17,664 bases of DNA from Treponema sp. (GTDB lineage: Bacteria > Spirochaetota > Spirochaetia > Treponematales > Treponemataceae): the NCBI GenBank assembly GCA_016293005.1, contig JAEDFA010000042.1, forward strand, positions 1 to 17,664, written 5' to 3'. The notes under the pieces are model-generated. The model worked only from the letters and a program-made list of their open reading frames with translations. It did no database searches and was not told the origin of the DNA. The position numbers and the translations under genes were made by a program. Position 1 is the stretch's first letter; every line of letters begins with the position of its first letter. Below, one piece after another: positions 7,402 to 15,248 of the stretch.

Positions 7402-9087
7402 ATGAAGATGAGAAATATTTTTTTTATTTTAATTTTTTTCTTGAAATTATGTACGCCTCTTTTTTCTGAAACTTCAGGTCAGAAAGAAGAATTTGTCAGT
7501 GATAAAAATGAAGTTCCCGTAGAAGCTGATTATGAAACTGTTAAAAATGAAGAAACTGTTCTGCCTGAAAATGAAGAAAATAATGATTTATTTGAAAAAA
7601 ATGAAGAACAAATTGATTTTTCTTATGTGCCTGTTTTTGACTATCTTTCAAGCGATTATAAATTTGAACCTGTAGAAATTCCAGAAATGAAACGCCCAAA
7701 AAAGCCTGATGCACAAAAGGTTTTAGAAGCAGAAAGTAAAGATGATTCTGAAACATCTTTTTCGGAAACGGAAAAAATTATAAAATACGGAACTTCTTCT
7801 GAAATTTCTGATGTCATAAATAAAATCGTAGAAAATGATGATCCTCGTTACGGTGATATTTTATACGATTTGTTTCAAGTTTCAAAGAATGTTGATATTC
7901 GTACAAAAATTCTTGAATATTTTACAAAGCAGAAAGATGACTGTCTTGCAGGTTATGCGCTTGAAATTTTAAATGATCCTTATGATTATCCTAATAAAAC
8001 TGTTGAAAATGTTTTCCGTTATGTTTCTGAAATTGAGTTAAAAAAAGCCTGTCCATGCGTTATCGAAATTCTTGAAACGGGAAATGAAAATTATTTTAAT
8101 GCAGCAATTTCAGTGATTGGAAAAATCGGAGGACCTGATGAAGCGCTTTATATGGCATCATATCTTGAAAGGGATGATTTGATTCTTTCTCAAAGACAGT
8201 CATTGATGAAAACTTTGGGGCAGATGTGTGCCGTTGAAACATGGGAAAAACTTGTTGAAATCGTAAAAGATGAAGATGAAAACAGTTTTGTCAGAATGTA
8301 TGCCGCTGAAGCAATTGGAAAAATGAAAAAAGAAGAATCTATTCCAATTTTAATCGAGTATTTTGAACGTTCAGATCCAAATATGAGGCAGTATTGTTTA
8401 AAAGGCCTTGAAAATTTTCCTGATAATTCGGAAACTGTAAATCTTGTTCTGCAGGCTACAAGGGATGAATATTATAAAGTCAGAATTGAAGCGATAAAAG
8501 CGTGCAAAGAACTGAATTTAAAAGAATCTGTTCCGTTTTTGATTTATCGTGCAGAAAAAGATGTTGAAAAGTCCGTTCAGAAAGAATGTTATCCGGTTAT
8601 TGCGTTTTTAAATACAAAAGAAGGAAATGATTTTCTTGTAAAGCGAATAACCGAAAAAAAAGTTTCCGACGGAGATAAACTTCTTGCTGCGACTTCACTG
8701 ATTGAAAACGGCAATATTGGTGAAGATGAAATTCTTTTACTTGCAAAAGAAGTTTTAAAAGACAACCGAAGAAAGAATCTGCGCAATGAACTTGGGAAAC
8801 TTTTTATCAAATATGCAAAACCTTCTTATTCTGATATTTGCGCCGCATATCTTCAGTCTGATGATGTTACGACTGTAAGTCAGGGACTTGAAATGTATAA
8901 AAAAGGTCAGTTTGAATCTGCAAAAGGTTCTGTATTGAAAGTTTCAGAAGAAAGCAAAAATTCCTCTAATAAAACGCGTGCAAGAAAAATTCTCGGCTTA
9001 AAAGATGAAGATGATTCTTCAGAGGAAAAAGAAAAATTGTCTTCTTCCAGTTCAAAAGAGATGTCTTCAGAATCCGATGCAAAATAA
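7402..9087 (+). CDS. Secreted HEAT/armadillo-repeat protein
   Basis: The 561-residue protein starts with a Sec-type signal sequence (residues 1 to about 22, MKMRNIFFILIFFLKLC), so it is probably periplasmic. A Cys at 17 follows Leu and does not make a convincing lipobox; cleavage after Ser22 is more likely. Residues 23-125 are acidic and low in complexity. Residues from about 125 to 415 form alpha-helical repeats of about 35 residues. Examples are VRMYAAEAIGKMKKEESIPI, then MRQYCLKGLENF, then VRIEAIKACKELNLKESVPF, the spacing and hydrophobic pattern of HEAT or PBS-type repeats. Such repeats are protein-binding scaffolds; no catalytic motif is seen. The C-terminus is rich in Ser, Glu and Lys. 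AGG (7392-7394) lies 7 nt before the ATG. The gene follows tgt after 85 nt and may be co-transcribed. Its specific role is unknown. Confidence 0.85.
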   Translation: MKMRNIFFILIFFLKLCTPLFSETSGQKEEFVSDKNEVPVEADYETVKNEETVLPENEENNDLFEKNEEQIDFSYVPVFDYLSSDYKFEPVEIPEMKRPKKPDAQKVLEAESKDDSETSFSETEKIIKYGTSSEISDVINKIVENDDPRYGDILYDLFQVSKNVDIRTKILEYFTKQKDDCLAGYALEILNDPYDYPNKTVENVFRYVSEIELKKACPCVIEILETGNENYFNAAISVIGKIGGPDEALYMASYLERDDLILSQRQSLMKTLGQMCAVETWEKLVEIVKDEDENSFVRMYAAEAIGKMKKEESIPILIEYFERSDPNMRQYCLKGLENFPDNSETVNLVLQATRDEYYKVRIEAIKACKELNLKESVPFLIYRAEKDVEKSVQKECYPVIAFLNTKEGNDFLVKRITEKKVSDGDKLLAATSLIENGNIGEDEILLLAKEVLKDNRRKNLRNELGKLFIKYAKPSYSDICAAYLQSDDVTTVSQGLEMYKKGQFESAKGSVLKVSEESKNSSNKTRARKILGLKDEDDSSEEKEKLSSSSSKEMSSESDAK

Positions 9088-9090
9088 AAT

Positions 9091-11649
9091 TTATTTAAAA
9101 AGTGAAGAAACAGTTCTGTAGGCTTCGTTTATAATGAATTTTTGTGACTCTGAAAAAATGTCCGAAGCCTCATCGCTTAATTTTTCAAGTGACGAAAGAC
9201 TTTCGTTTAATGCCGTAGATAATCCGCGTGAAACTTTTGACCAGTAATTTCCTTTTCCATCTGTAAAAAGGCATATAAAGCCGTATTCCTTTGATTTTTT
9301 CTTCGCAACTGTAATTTTTAAGATGTTTTTTGCAATTGATGTAATTTCATCTGCAAATGAAGGTTTTTTAATGTTCGTGTTCATATTTTTGATTTGTTCG
9401 ACTGGTGTTAAATCGATTGTTCGGGCAATTTTTATAATCGTAGAAATTTTTTCATTTTTTAAAAGCGTAAATTTGTTCTTGTAAATTATTTTCCCTTTTG
9501 TTTTCCCGGAATTTATGAATTCATCTGATTTTTTTATTGCATTGATGAATTTTTTGTATGGAAGAATGACGATTTTTGAGCCTTTTTCGGTTTTTACTTC
9601 AAAGGTTTCGCCTGAAATTGAAAAGATATTCTGTGAAATTTCATTCTGGTTTTCATTTTGAAGATTTGATTTTCTTTTGTTTGAAATTTCAATGTTTTTT
9701 TCGTAGTCATTCATCAGTTTTTCAAGCGTATTTTTATTTTCTTTTTTAGAATTTTCAAGGCACTTTAGTAAATCTTCTGAAATTTGGTTTAAAAGCGGTT
9801 TTGTAAGCGGAGAAACGCTCATTGCATACATTCTCGAGGTTCTTACGATTTCTCCTGCGACAAAGTAAAGAGGAGCCTGCTTAAACATTACAGAACCTGG
9901 ATGAATTGAAATCCGGTCTGTTGTAAGAGTTTTGTATTTTTCTTTTCCTGTCCTAATGCAGACGAATTGAATCATTCCGCTTGCGATGCAGCAAAGGTAA
10001 TCACCTCTGCTTCCACCGTTTAAAATCGGAATATTCATATCTGAAACAATTTCTTTTAACTGTTCGTTTATGTTGTCGATTTCAGACATTACTCGTTCAT
10101 CAAGATAATTTTTTTTACAGAAGCGTTCTTTGTTCGTGCTGTTTTTGTATGCAGAAAAAATATTTAGATAGGAAACAAAATCTCCTTGCATATCCCTGAA
10201 TGCATGGTGTGCTTTTCTTGCTTCCATTTCTTCGCCCTGCGGAAGTAAAAACGGAGAATTTGTGCTCAAAAAAGAAGATGCGATAATTGCTTCTTCAAGA
10301 ACATTGGGATAGCGAATAATCGATTCAACAATTATACGGCTGATTCTTGGTTCTAACGGAAACTGAACCATAAGTTTCCCGATTGAACTTAAACTGTTGT
10401 CTTTGTTAAGAGCGCCCAGCATATTGAGAGTGTCTACTGCACCGATAATTCCTTCTTTTCCAGGAGGAGCGATAAAGTCAAAATTCATGAAATCTTTGAT
10501 TCCAAGTTCTGCCATTTGTAAAACGACTTCGCTTAAATCGGTTCTGAAAATTTCTTCTGTTGTGTATAAAGGTCGTGTGTCAAAATCTTTTCTGGAGTAA
10601 AGCCTGTAGCAAGTTCCTGCTTGAGTTCGTCCTGCACGACCTTTTCTTTGATTTGAACTTGCTTTTGAAATTGCAGTTTCTACGAGGCTTGAGGTAAAAG
10701 TTCTCGGGTTGTAGTAATTTAATTTTGAAAGCCCGGAATCTATTACTGTTGTGATGTCGCTGATAGTTACTGAAGTTTCTGCGATGTTTGTTGATATTAT
10801 TACTTTTTTCTTTCCGAATGGGGCAGGGTCAAAAACTCTTTCCTGTTCTTCTTTTGCAAGGCGTCCGTAAAGTGGAAGAGTGTAAATTTTTCGTGCGAAT
10901 TTTGAATGGTCGAGTTTAAAAAGGCAGTCTTTGATGATTTTTTCGCCCGGAAGAAAAATTAAAATTCCTCCGTCTTCGCCATTGTTTAAAACTCGTTCGA
11001 CTGTACTACAGATTTTTTCAATAAGACATTCCGAACCTTGTTCAGTTATTGTTGTCGCAGAAATTTTTGGCGGATCGTATACAATTGTTACCGGATAAGT
11101 GATTGTTTCAATATTTACGATTGGACAGTTTTCAAAATATTCGCTGAAAGCTTCGGCGTTCATTGTGGCACTTGAAACGATGACTTTAAAATCTTTTCTT
11201 TCTTTTAAAATTCGTTTTAAAAGACCGAGAACAAAATCTATGTTCAGGCTTCTTTCATGTGCTTCATCGACCATAATTACAGAATATTTTGAAAGAAGCG
11301 GATCAAGTTTCATTTCCTGAAGAAGAATTCCGTCTGTCATGATTTTAATTCTTGTCGTTGCATCGGTTTTGTCTTCAAATCTCATTTTATAGCCGACAAG
11401 ACCTGGATATTTTGTTCCTAATTGTTTTGAAATAAATTCGCTTACGCTGAGTGCCGCAATGCGTCTTGGCTGAGTTACGGCGATAATTCCGTTTTGAGAA
11501 AATCCTGCTTCATGTAAAATTACAGGAATTTGAGTCGTTTTTCCTGAACCTGTAGGACTTTGAACTACAATGACCTGATTTTCTTTTAATGCATCCAATA
11601 TAATCTGTTTTTGTTCGTAAACTGGTAATGCTTTGTAGTCTATTGCCAT
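9091..11649 (-). CDS. hrpA: HrpA-type DEAH-box ATP-dependent RNA helicase
   Basis: This 852-residue protein belongs to the DEAH/RHA superfamily 2 helicases. Motifs in order are SPTGSGKT (Walker A, 31-38), TQPRRIAA (Ia, 59-66), DEAH (128-131), SAT (160-162), STNIAETSVTI (286-296) and QRKGRAGR (VI, 334-341). The ratchet/HA2 region (about 365-500) contains DTLNMLGAL and GKLMVQFPLEPRIS. An OB-fold (about 545-615) follows. The last 230 residues are Lys/Asn-rich and do not match a domain I know. It is much shorter than E. coli HrpA (about 1300 residues) and nearer the spirochaetal HrpA size. In Borrelia, HrpA affects gene expression; here the target RNA is unknown. The start overlaps the end of the CapA-like gene by 10 nt, with AAAGG 10 nt upstream, which suggests coupled translation. 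Confidence 0.92.
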   Translation of the reverse strand: MAIDYKALPVYEQKQIILDALKENQVIVVQSPTGSGKTTQIPVILHEAGFSQNGIIAVTQPRRIAALSVSEFISKQLGTKYPGLVGYKMRFEDKTDATTRIKIMTDGILLQEMKLDPLLSKYSVIMVDEAHERSLNIDFVLGLLKRILKERKDFKVIVSSATMNAEAFSEYFENCPIVNIETITYPVTIVYDPPKISATTITEQGSECLIEKICSTVERVLNNGEDGGILIFLPGEKIIKDCLFKLDHSKFARKIYTLPLYGRLAKEEQERVFDPAPFGKKKVIISTNIAETSVTISDITTVIDSGLSKLNYYNPRTFTSSLVETAISKASSNQRKGRAGRTQAGTCYRLYSRKDFDTRPLYTTEEIFRTDLSEVVLQMAELGIKDFMNFDFIAPPGKEGIIGAVDTLNMLGALNKDNSLSSIGKLMVQFPLEPRISRIIVESIIRYPNVLEEAIIASSFLSTNSPFLLPQGEEMEARKAHHAFRDMQGDFVSYLNIFSAYKNSTNKERFCKKNYLDERVMSEIDNINEQLKEIVSDMNIPILNGGSRGDYLCCIASGMIQFVCIRTGKEKYKTLTTDRISIHPGSVMFKQAPLYFVAGEIVRTSRMYAMSVSPLTKPLLNQISEDLLKCLENSKKENKNTLEKLMNDYEKNIEISNKRKSNLQNENQNEISQNIFSISGETFEVKTEKGSKIVILPYKKFINAIKKSDEFINSGKTKGKIIYKNKFTLLKNEKISTIIKIARTIDLTPVEQIKNMNTNIKKPSFADEITSIAKNILKITVAKKKSKEYGFICLFTDGKGNYWSKVSRGLSTALNESLSSLEKLSDEASDIFSESQKFIINEAYRTVSSLFK

Positions 11650-12794
11650 ATTATTGTTTCCTTTGTCTGCTCTGTGATTTCTTTTCGTTTTTTTATGTAT
11701 TCTTTCCAGTCGCTTCGGTTGTTTTCTTCAAGGTAGTTTATGAAATCTTCGTCTAAATTTTTTATTACAAAATTCCATGCGGTATTTATGTAAGTGGTGA
11801 TGTAGTACGGTTTTGTCCGTGAAATATAAGTTTCGCCTGTTTGTAAATCTTTTGAAAAGTCTGCAAAAAACATCAGGGAGTCTCCCGTATTGTCTCTGGA
11901 ATTTTCAGGATTTTTGAACTGCGGATTTCGTCTTTGACCGCTGATTGTGTTTCCGTTTCCATAGAGAATGATTTTTTTTATTTTTTTTGAATTTTTGTCA
12001 CCAATTAATTCCCGTTCCCTAACTATGTGCGGATGATTTGCCCAGATTACATCGACACCGTTTTCTAGAAGCGAATGATAATATTTTTTTCTTGATTCTT
12101 TTACATCTTTCACATATTCAGTTTCATTTGAGTGAATTGATAAAATGAAAATATCGCTTTCGTTTGAATGGCGGATATTATTTACGGTTTTTATAAAATC
12201 ATTTCGTCCTTGTTCTGTGTAGTTTACAAAATTTATGTATTCTTTTCCTATATTCTGATTTAAAATTTCTGTGATTGCGCAGAAAATTATTTTCCAGGAA
12301 TTGTATTCGATTATTTTGTACGTTATTTCAGAATTTGGTATATTTTTTATTCCTGAAAAATAAATTTTATTTGAATTTTCGTTTGTTTCTGCCCATAAAA
12401 AAGTTTGAAGTATGCCATCGATTTTCTGGTCGTTTGTGTGATTGTTTGCAAGTGAAAAAACATTTATTCCCGCATCAATCATTGCTTTAGGGTAAGAATT
12501 TTTCATATTGAATTCTGGATAACTTGAAAAGGGGCGTCTGTCATCGACTGGGGATTCGATATTTCCAAAAACAAAATCGCATTTACTGAAAATAGGTTTT
12601 ACTTCAGTCCATATTTTGTTGAAATCCTGCATTTTAAAATTCTCTGCGTGAGCCATTATGTCGCCAAGAAAAAGCAGTGAAAGTGTTTGAATTTCTTGCG
12701 ATTTTGTTTTTAAAAGATTATCAGTTTCTGGGGGAGTTTTACAACTGTACAGAGAAAATATTATTGCTGAAAAAAAAATGATTTTTTTCTTCAT
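11640..12794 (-). CDS. CapA-like metallophosphatase lipoprotein
   Basis: The 384-residue protein carries a lipoprotein signal with lipobox LYSC (lipidated Cys18), so it is membrane-anchored outside the cytoplasm. The remainder matches the CapA/PgsA (PGA_cap) metallophosphatase-like family: LFLGDIMAH (about 41-49, Asp45), VFGNIESPVDD (75-85), LANNHTND (115-122, the family's hallmark NH), IHSNETEY (220-227), GVDVIWANHPHIVRE (246-260) and LYGNGNTIS. These supply the Asp, Asn and His metal ligands expected for the fold. CapA homologues take part in poly-gamma-glutamate capsule synthesis in Bacillus, but no pgsB or pgsC partner is nearby, so a capsule role is not supported here. The best Shine-Dalgarno candidate, GAGG, is 13 nt from the ATG and lies inside a hairpin. 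It overlaps the downstream helicase gene by 10 nt. Confidence 0.85.
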   Translation of the reverse strand: MKKKIIFFSAIIFSLYSCKTPPETDNLLKTKSQEIQTLSLLFLGDIMAHAENFKMQDFNKIWTEVKPIFSKCDFVFGNIESPVDDRRPFSSYPEFNMKNSYPKAMIDAGINVFSLANNHTNDQKIDGILQTFLWAETNENSNKIYFSGIKNIPNSEITYKIIEYNSWKIIFCAITEILNQNIGKEYINFVNYTEQGRNDFIKTVNNIRHSNESDIFILSIHSNETEYVKDVKESRKKYYHSLLENGVDVIWANHPHIVRERELIGDKNSKKIKKIILYGNGNTISGQRRNPQFKNPENSRDNTGDSLMFFADFSKDLQTGETYISRTKPYYITTYINTAWNFVIKNLDEDFINYLEENNRSDWKEYIKKRKEITEQTKETIIWQ

Positions 12795-12803
12795 TAAACT
12801 AAT

Positions 12804-12836
12804 GTAACCTCTAAAACTTTTTATTTTAGAGGTTAC
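12804..12836 (-). terminator. Perfect 13-bp hairpin between pta and the CapA-like gene
   Basis: GTAACCTCTAAAA (12804-12816) and TTTTAGAGGTTAC (12824-12836) are exact inverted repeats around a 7-nt loop. The hairpin lies 20 nt after the pta stop and may end that transcript, but no real T-tract follows on the minus strand, so termination may be partial. The plus-strand side is followed by TTTT. The arm nearest the CapA-like gene includes its likely Shine-Dalgarno GAGG. A smaller hairpin, AAGGAT/ATCCTT (12841-12855), lies beside it. Confidence 0.5.
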
Positions 12837-12856
12837 TTTTAAGGATAAAATCCTTT

Positions 12857-13882
12857 TTAGTTAGAACCTGCCTGAACTAAAGTTATTGCTGCTGTAACGA
12901 CAATGTCTTCTACAGAACAGCCGCGACTTAAATCACTAATAGGTTTTGCAAATCCCTGAAGAACAGGACCGTATGCGTCTGCCTGAGCAAGTCTTTGAAC
13001 AAGCTTATAACCTATGTTTCCGGCATTCAAGTTAGGGAAAATGATTGTATTTACTTTTCCGCGTACAGGACTGTTCGGCGCTTTTTTATCGGTAACTTCA
13101 GGAATTAATGCTGCATCGGCTTGAAGTTCTCCGTCGATGAGTAAATCAGGAGCTTTTTCCTGAACTTTTTTGAGTGCTTCCTGAACTTTTAAAACAGAAC
13201 TGTCTTTTCCTCCAGAACCTTTTGTACTGAAAGAAAGAAGTGCGACAACAGGTTCAACTCCAAGAAGCGTTCTGCACGATGAGGCCGCTTGAACTGCGAT
13301 GTCTGAAAGCTGGTCAGAATCTGGATCTGGAACTACTGCACAGTCTGAAAAAATCAGTAAACCTTCGTGTCCCCATTTTGGATTGTGTGTGTCGATTACA
13401 AAACAAGAAGATGCTGTTTTAGTGCCTTGTGCTGTTTTTACGATTGTAAGTCCTGCTCTAAGCATGTCGGCCGTTGAAGAGAGCGCTCCTGAAACCATTG
13501 CATCAGCTTTTCCTAAATGAACCATCATTGCGCCGAATTTCATTGGGTCAAGAATTTCTTCATGTGCCTTTTCATTGCTCATAAGAGGATTTCCATTAGC
13601 ATCAACTTTCTTTTTTCTGAGGTTAAAGTATTCGTCTCCAAACTCTTTTTGCCATTGCGATGTCTTTGGATTGATAATGTCAATTTCGTTCAAATTGACA
13701 TTTTTTTCTGCTGCAACTTTTTTTACTTCTGATTCTTCACCAAGTAAAATTACAGTTTTTGCAATGCCTTCTGCTTTAATTTTTGCCGCAGCCTGAACAG
13801 TTCTTTCTTCTGTTCCTTCCGGTAAAACTAATGATTTTCCGAATGACACGGCTTTTTTCTTCATTTCTGCTACAAAATCCAT
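12857..13882 (-). CDS. pta: Phosphate acetyltransferase
   Basis: Pta interconverts acetyl-CoA plus phosphate and acetyl phosphate plus CoA. With acetate kinase it yields ATP during fermentation to acetate, or activates acetate. The 341 residues correspond to the catalytic PTA_PTB domain alone, the short form, without the N-terminal DRTGG regulatory part of the long enterobacterial enzyme. Recognisable stretches are LPEGTEERT (20-28), GKADAMVSGA (125-134), SFSTKGSGG (217-225), DGELQADAA (250-258), FPNLNAGNIGYKLVQRL (282-298) and GPVLQGFAKPISDLSRGC (305-322). GGGAG (13889-13893) lies 6 nt before the ATG. No ackA is present in the window. A modest terminator-like hairpin separates it from clpX upstream, so pta may have its own promoter, but I see no convincing one in the 90-nt gap. 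Confidence 0.96.
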   Translation of the reverse strand: MDFVAEMKKKAVSFGKSLVLPEGTEERTVQAAAKIKAEGIAKTVILLGEESEVKKVAAEKNVNLNEIDIINPKTSQWQKEFGDEYFNLRKKKVDANGNPLMSNEKAHEEILDPMKFGAMMVHLGKADAMVSGALSSTADMLRAGLTIVKTAQGTKTASSCFVIDTHNPKWGHEGLLIFSDCAVVPDPDSDQLSDIAVQAASSCRTLLGVEPVVALLSFSTKGSGGKDSSVLKVQEALKKVQEKAPDLLIDGELQADAALIPEVTDKKAPNSPVRGKVNTIIFPNLNAGNIGYKLVQRLAQADAYGPVLQGFAKPISDLSRGCSVEDIVVTAAITLVQAGSN

Positions 13883-13918
13883 ATTTTTCTCCCATAAAAT
13901 TTTTAATTTTAAAGATTT

Positions 13919-13950
13919 AAAAAAACAGAAAGCAATCAGAATGACTGTTT
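13919..13950 (-). terminator. Probable terminator of clpX
   Basis: On the minus strand AAACAG (13950-13945) pairs with CTGTTT (13928-13923), leading into a run of seven T (three inside the stem). The loop is 16 nt, so the structure is weaker than the tig terminator. It lies between the clpX stop and the pta ribosome binding site. Confidence 0.45.
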
Positions 13951-13961
13951 AGAGTTTTTGA

Positions 13962-13994
13962 CAACTTGAAAAATTAGTTTGAATTTTCAAGTTG
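13962..13994 (-). repeat. 11-bp inverted repeat spanning the clpX stop codon
   Basis: CAACTTGAAAA (13962-13972) and TTTTCAAGTTG (13984-13994) are exact inverted repeats. The 11-nt loop holds the clpX stop codon (13974-13976). No T-tract follows, so it is more likely a 3'-end stabilising hairpin or part of a two-hairpin terminator with the adjacent structure. Confidence 0.5.
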
Positions 13995-15248
13995 CATTGT
14001 TTTTGTTTTTATAATGCTTTTGAAATCGAAGTTTCCTTTTGATTCAACTATTTCTTTTGTAATTTCGATAGTTTTTTCGCCAGGAACGCTAGGAATTTCA
14101 TACATTAAATCTGTGAGCATTTTTTCAACGATTGCACGAAGACCACGGGCACCAGTTTTCTGCTGAATTGCTTGTTCTGCAATTGCTTCGATTGCTTCAG
14201 GTGTAAAAGTTAGTTCCGTGTTGTCCAGTTTGAAAGATGCCTGAAACTGTTTTGTGATGGCATTTTTTGGTTCCGTTAAAATAGAAATCAAATCTTCTTT
14301 TGTAAGTTCTTTTAATGCAACATTTATAGGCATTCGTCCGATTAATTCTGGAATAAGCCCGAATTTTACAAGGTCATCAGATGTGCACTGATTTAAAAGT
14401 TCCATTTTTTGGGCTTCAGTAAGTTCTCCTATTTTTGAACCGAATCCCATAGAATGTTCTGTTGTCCGCTGCTCGATGATTTTTTCAAGGCCTACAAAAG
14501 CACCGCCAAGAATAAATAGAATGTTAGTTGTGTCTATTTCGATTAATTCTTGATTTGGATGTTTTCTGCCGCCCTGAGGAGGAACGCCAGATGTTGTACC
14601 TTCGATAATTTTTAAAAGTGCCTGCTGAACGCCTTCCCCTGAAACATCGCGGGTAATTGATGTATTTTCGCCTTTTCTTCCGATTTTGTCGATTTCGTCG
14701 ATGAAAATTATTCCTTTTTCGGCAGCTTTTACATTTCCATCGGCAGCATTTATTAATTTTAAAAGAACATTTTCAACATCATCGCCGACATAACCGGCTT
14801 CTGTAAGGGTAGTTGCATCTGCAATCGCAAAAGGAACTTTCAGTTTTTGGGCGAGAGTTTTTGCAAGAAGTGTTTTCCCTGAACCTGTTGGACCAATTAG
14901 AAGAACATTTGACTTTTCGATTTTTATTTCGCTTGTCATTTCTTCATTTTTTGGGCGAGCAAGGCGTTTGTAATGATTGTAAACGGCAACAGACAGAACT
15001 TTTTTAGCTTGTTCCTGACCTATTACATATTGGTCAAGATATTCTTTAAATTCTTTTGGCGTTGGAACATTTGAAAGGTTAAGAGAATTTATGCTTTCTG
15101 CTTTGTCGTTAAAATAATCTAGACATACATTTACGCAGTTATTGCAAATTCTTACAGAATTATTCGGACCTTCTATGATTTTTCGGTCTTTGTCTACCGG
15201 TTTTCCGCAGAAAGAACATGTTTTTAAATCGTTTCCGAAAATTTTCAT
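13974..15248 (-). CDS. clpX: ATP-dependent Clp protease ATP-binding subunit ClpX
   Basis: ClpX is the hexameric AAA+ unfoldase that feeds proteins into ClpP. The 424-residue protein is full length. The N-terminal zinc domain has Cys11, Cys14, Cys35 and Cys38 (CX2C-X20-CX2C). The AAA+ core has Walker A GPTGSGKT (119-126), pore loop GYVG (152-155), Walker B IIFIDE (180-185), an RKH loop (228-230), ELIGRMP (301-307, arginine-finger region) and sensor 2 GARGLR (366-371). The ClpP-docking loop reads MGF (267-269) in place of the usual IGF, LGF or VGF, a mild substitution. The start overlaps the clpP stop as TAATG, and AGAGG lies 12 nt upstream, so translation is probably coupled to clpP and the two subunits are made together. 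Confidence 0.98.
   Translation of the reverse strand: MKIFGNDLKTCSFCGKPVDKDRKIIEGPNNSVRICNNCVNVCLDYFNDKAESINSLNLSNVPTPKEFKEYLDQYVIGQEQAKKVLSVAVYNHYKRLARPKNEEMTSEIKIEKSNVLLIGPTGSGKTLLAKTLAQKLKVPFAIADATTLTEAGYVGDDVENVLLKLINAADGNVKAAEKGIIFIDEIDKIGRKGENTSITRDVSGEGVQQALLKIIEGTTSGVPPQGGRKHPNQELIEIDTTNILFILGGAFVGLEKIIEQRTTEHSMGFGSKIGELTEAQKMELLNQCTSDDLVKFGLIPELIGRMPINVALKELTKEDLISILTEPKNAITKQFQASFKLDNTELTFTPEAIEAIAEQAIQQKTGARGLRAIVEKMLTDLMYEIPSVPGEKTIEITKEIVESKGNFDFKSIIKTKTMQLENSN

Noticed and set aside
7402..7455. HEAT-repeat protein as a lipoprotein through Cys17
   Set aside because: The residues before the Cys are Leu-Lys-Leu; Leu at -1 does not fit even the relaxed spirochaetal lipobox.
13240..13796. 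Several plus-strand open frames opposite pta
   Set aside because: They mirror a clear, full-length pta on the minus strand, lack ribosome sites and resemble no protein.
11640..13882. pta, CapA-like protein and helicase as a defence island
   Set aside because: HrpA-type helicases and pta are ordinary chromosomal genes here. No nuclease, toxin, reverse transcriptase or mobile-element marker accompanies them.
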